DNA of 7,882 bases, from NCBI GenBank assembly GCA_002367335.1, contig DFBI01000049.1, positions 21,209-29,090 on the forward strand, given 5' to 3'. The notes under the pieces were generated by a model, which did not search any database, was not told the origin of the DNA, and saw only the letters and a program-made list of their open reading frames with translations. Shown piece after piece: positions 6,802-7,882 of this stretch. Source of the DNA: Syntrophaceae bacterium UBA3084. GTDB taxonomy: Bacteria > Desulfobacterota > Syntrophia > Syntrophales > UBA6807. A program made the translations under genes and the position numbers. Within the stretch, counting starts at the first letter, position 1; each line of letters starts with the position of its first letter.

Positions 6802-6830
6802 TTTCTAACCACATTAGGTTTTAATGTCAA
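6802..6830 (-). promoter_or_regulatory. Sigma70-type promoter for the tRNA-Val/tRNA-Asp unit
   Basis: On the minus strand there is a perfect -35 hexamer TTGACA (6830-6825), a 17-base spacer, and a -10-like TAGAAA (6807-6802, 4 of 6 consensus). Transcription would start near 6795, about 25 bases before the first base of tRNA-Val, a sensible leader for a tRNA transcript. The element begins 15 bases after the lon stop codon. A 6-bp inverted repeat, ACATTA-5-TAATGT (6827-6811), overlaps the -35 and spacer. Called from hexamer match and spacing only. Confidence 0.72.
6811..6827 (-). repeat. Short inverted repeat within the tRNA promoter
   Basis: ACATTA-AAACC-TAATGT is a perfect 6-bp inverted repeat with a 5-base centre. 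It overlaps the last three bases of the -35 and most of the spacer. The position is typical of an operator for a dimeric repressor, but a 6-bp AT-rich repeat can occur by chance. It could also be a vestigial weak hairpin after lon. No matching copy was noticed elsewhere in the window. Confidence 0.4.
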
Positions 6831-6845
6831 GTGATATTTGAAATT

Positions 6846-7882
6846 CTACAAAGGAGCTGGACCAGCCCCGGCGCTTATCTGAATTTTACCACTATCCACA
6901 AAAGCCATTTTCTCCTCTGGTTTATCTTCCTTGATCAGAGCTATATCAAGTACCTCGTCTACATTATCAACAGTAATAACTTCAAGATCTTTCAATACCT
7001 TCCCCGGAATATCAGCAAGATCTTTCTTGTTATCGCTTGGAATAATTACAGTCTTTATATTCCCGCGATGGGCCGCTAAAAGTTTCTCCTTCAAGCCACC
7101 AATTGGCAAAACTCTTCCTCTCAATGTGACCTCACCTGTCATTGCAAGATCACTTCTTACTTTTTTCTTCAAAAAAGCAGAAGCGATAGACGTAACCATG
7201 GAGATTCCCGCCGATGGGCCATCTTTCGGAATAGCTCCCTCAGGAACATGAACATGTATGTCTGATTCCTTATGAAAATCCCTGGGAAGACCAAAATCAT
7301 CTGCCCGTGATCGGACATAGGTTAAGGCAGCCTGGGCGGATTCCTGCATTACATCACCCAGATTGCCTGTCAGGATTGGCTTTCCTGTACCTCTGACAAC
7401 CATTGCTTCAATATCAAGAAGTTCACCACCTGCTTCCGTCCATGCAAGACCTATAGTTAATCCAATCCTATTCGTACCTTCCGTTTCACCATGTCTGAAC
7501 TTTTGAATACCAAGATATTTTTCTACTGATTTTGATGTTATTTTAACCCGTTTTTTTAGTCCAGTTGATACAATTTTCTTGGCCACCTTCCTGCAAATCG
7601 ATGCTATCTCTCGCTCCAGATTTCGCACACCGGCTTCCCTCGTATATTTTCTTATGATAGCTAATAGCGCTCCATCCGTAAAGGTTATGTTATCATTCGT
7701 CAAACCATTCTTTTCCGTTTGCTTGGAAACAAGATAGTTTCCGGCAATATTCAACTTCTCATATTCAGTATAGCCGGCAATGCGAATCACTTCCATTCTG
7801 TCCTGGAGAGGCGCAGGTATCGTCTGTATTATATTCGCCGTCGTTATAAACATGATATTGGAAAGATCATAATCTACTTCGA
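6846..7882 (-). CDS. lon: Lon protease (ATP-dependent, La), C-terminal part; 5' end outside window
   Basis: ATP-dependent cytoplasmic serine protease that unfolds and degrades damaged and regulatory proteins. Only about 345 codons are present; the reading frame is open to the window edge, so the N-terminal domain and the Walker motifs are missing. The visible part starts in the AAA+ module (DYDLSNIMFITTAN, then PLQDRMEVI around 7820-7790), followed by the sensor-2/alpha-helical region (REAGVRNLEREI, about 7637-7602). The C-terminal proteolytic domain has the Ser-Lys dyad: Ser in KDGPSAG (codon 7214-7212) and Lys in GGLKEKLLAA (codon 7085-7083). The PEGAIPKDGPSAG and MTGEVTLRGRVLPIGG blocks are typical of bacterial LonA. 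It ends at TAG 6848-6846 with a short Gly/Ala/Pro-rich tail. The ATG at 7853 is an internal Met, not the start. No obvious terminator follows before the tRNA promoter. Identification is very secure. Confidence 0.97.
   Translation of the reverse strand, partial: EVDYDLSNIMFITTANIIQTIPAPLQDRMEVIRIAGYTEYEKLNIAGNYLVSKQTEKNGLTNDNITFTDGALLAIIRKYTREAGVRNLEREIASICRKVAKKIVSTGLKKRVKITSKSVEKYLGIQKFRHGETEGTNRIGLTIGLAWTEAGGELLDIEAMVVRGTGKPILTGNLGDVMQESAQAALTYVRSRADDFGLPRDFHKESDIHVHVPEGAIPKDGPSAGISMVTSIASAFLKKKVRSDLAMTGEVTLRGRVLPIGGLKEKLLAAHRGNIKTVIIPSDNKKDLADIPGKVLKDLEVITVDNVDEVLDIALIKEDKPEEKMAFVDSGKIQISAGAGPAPL

Overview
The window reads as chromosomal DNA of a Gram-negative bacterium, fairly AT-rich. 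Every gene I can support lies on the minus strand, so transcription runs from high to low coordinates. A Gram-negative cell is implied by apolipoprotein N-acyltransferase (Lnt) and by a lipoprotein MltD-type murein transglycosylase. The long MltD with a TPR-like stretch and several LysM repeats, and the small Cys-rich protein paired with a radical SAM protein, feel most like Desulfobacterota (former Deltaproteobacteria) or a neighbouring phylum. That placement is an impression, not something the sequence proves.

Layout, in transcription order. (1) 7882-6846: the C-terminal part of Lon protease, cut by the window edge. (2) 6830-6802: a good sigma70-type promoter just after lon. (3) 6770-6695 and 6648-6572: tRNA-Val(UAC) and tRNA-Asp(GUC), both with encoded CCA. 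(4) 6563-6529: a strong rho-independent terminator. (5) 6503-24: six tightly packed protein genes, probably one operon: a 71-aa Cys-rich putative zinc-binding protein, a radical SAM protein, a CorC/HlyC-type CBS protein, lnt, prfB (with its programmed +1 frameshift) and an MltD-like lytic transglycosylase. Gaps within this block are small or negative: 1-nt overlap, 9 nt, 44 nt, 32-nt overlap, 21 nt.

How the genes fit together. The block mixes envelope functions (CorC, Lnt, MltD) with translation termination (RF2). CorC next to Lnt is a known conserved pairing (ybeX-lnt in enterobacteria). MltD carries a lipobox and would itself be a substrate of the Lnt made two genes upstream. The Cys-rich protein and the radical SAM protein are joined by a TAATG stop/start overlap, which suggests coordinated expression; their role is unknown.

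Most notable points. The CorC frame has no ATG, GTG or TTG start that yields a full-length protein, but has a strong Shine-Dalgarno followed by ATT ATT, which suggests an AUU start. prfB carries the textbook CTT TGA C frameshift site. The terminator after the tRNAs leaves only about 25 bases before the next start codon, which raises the question of how the six-gene operon is transcribed. I see no CRISPR array, insertion sequence, phage gene, or evidence of a wholly new defence or metabolic system: this is largely housekeeping DNA with some unusual expression signals.
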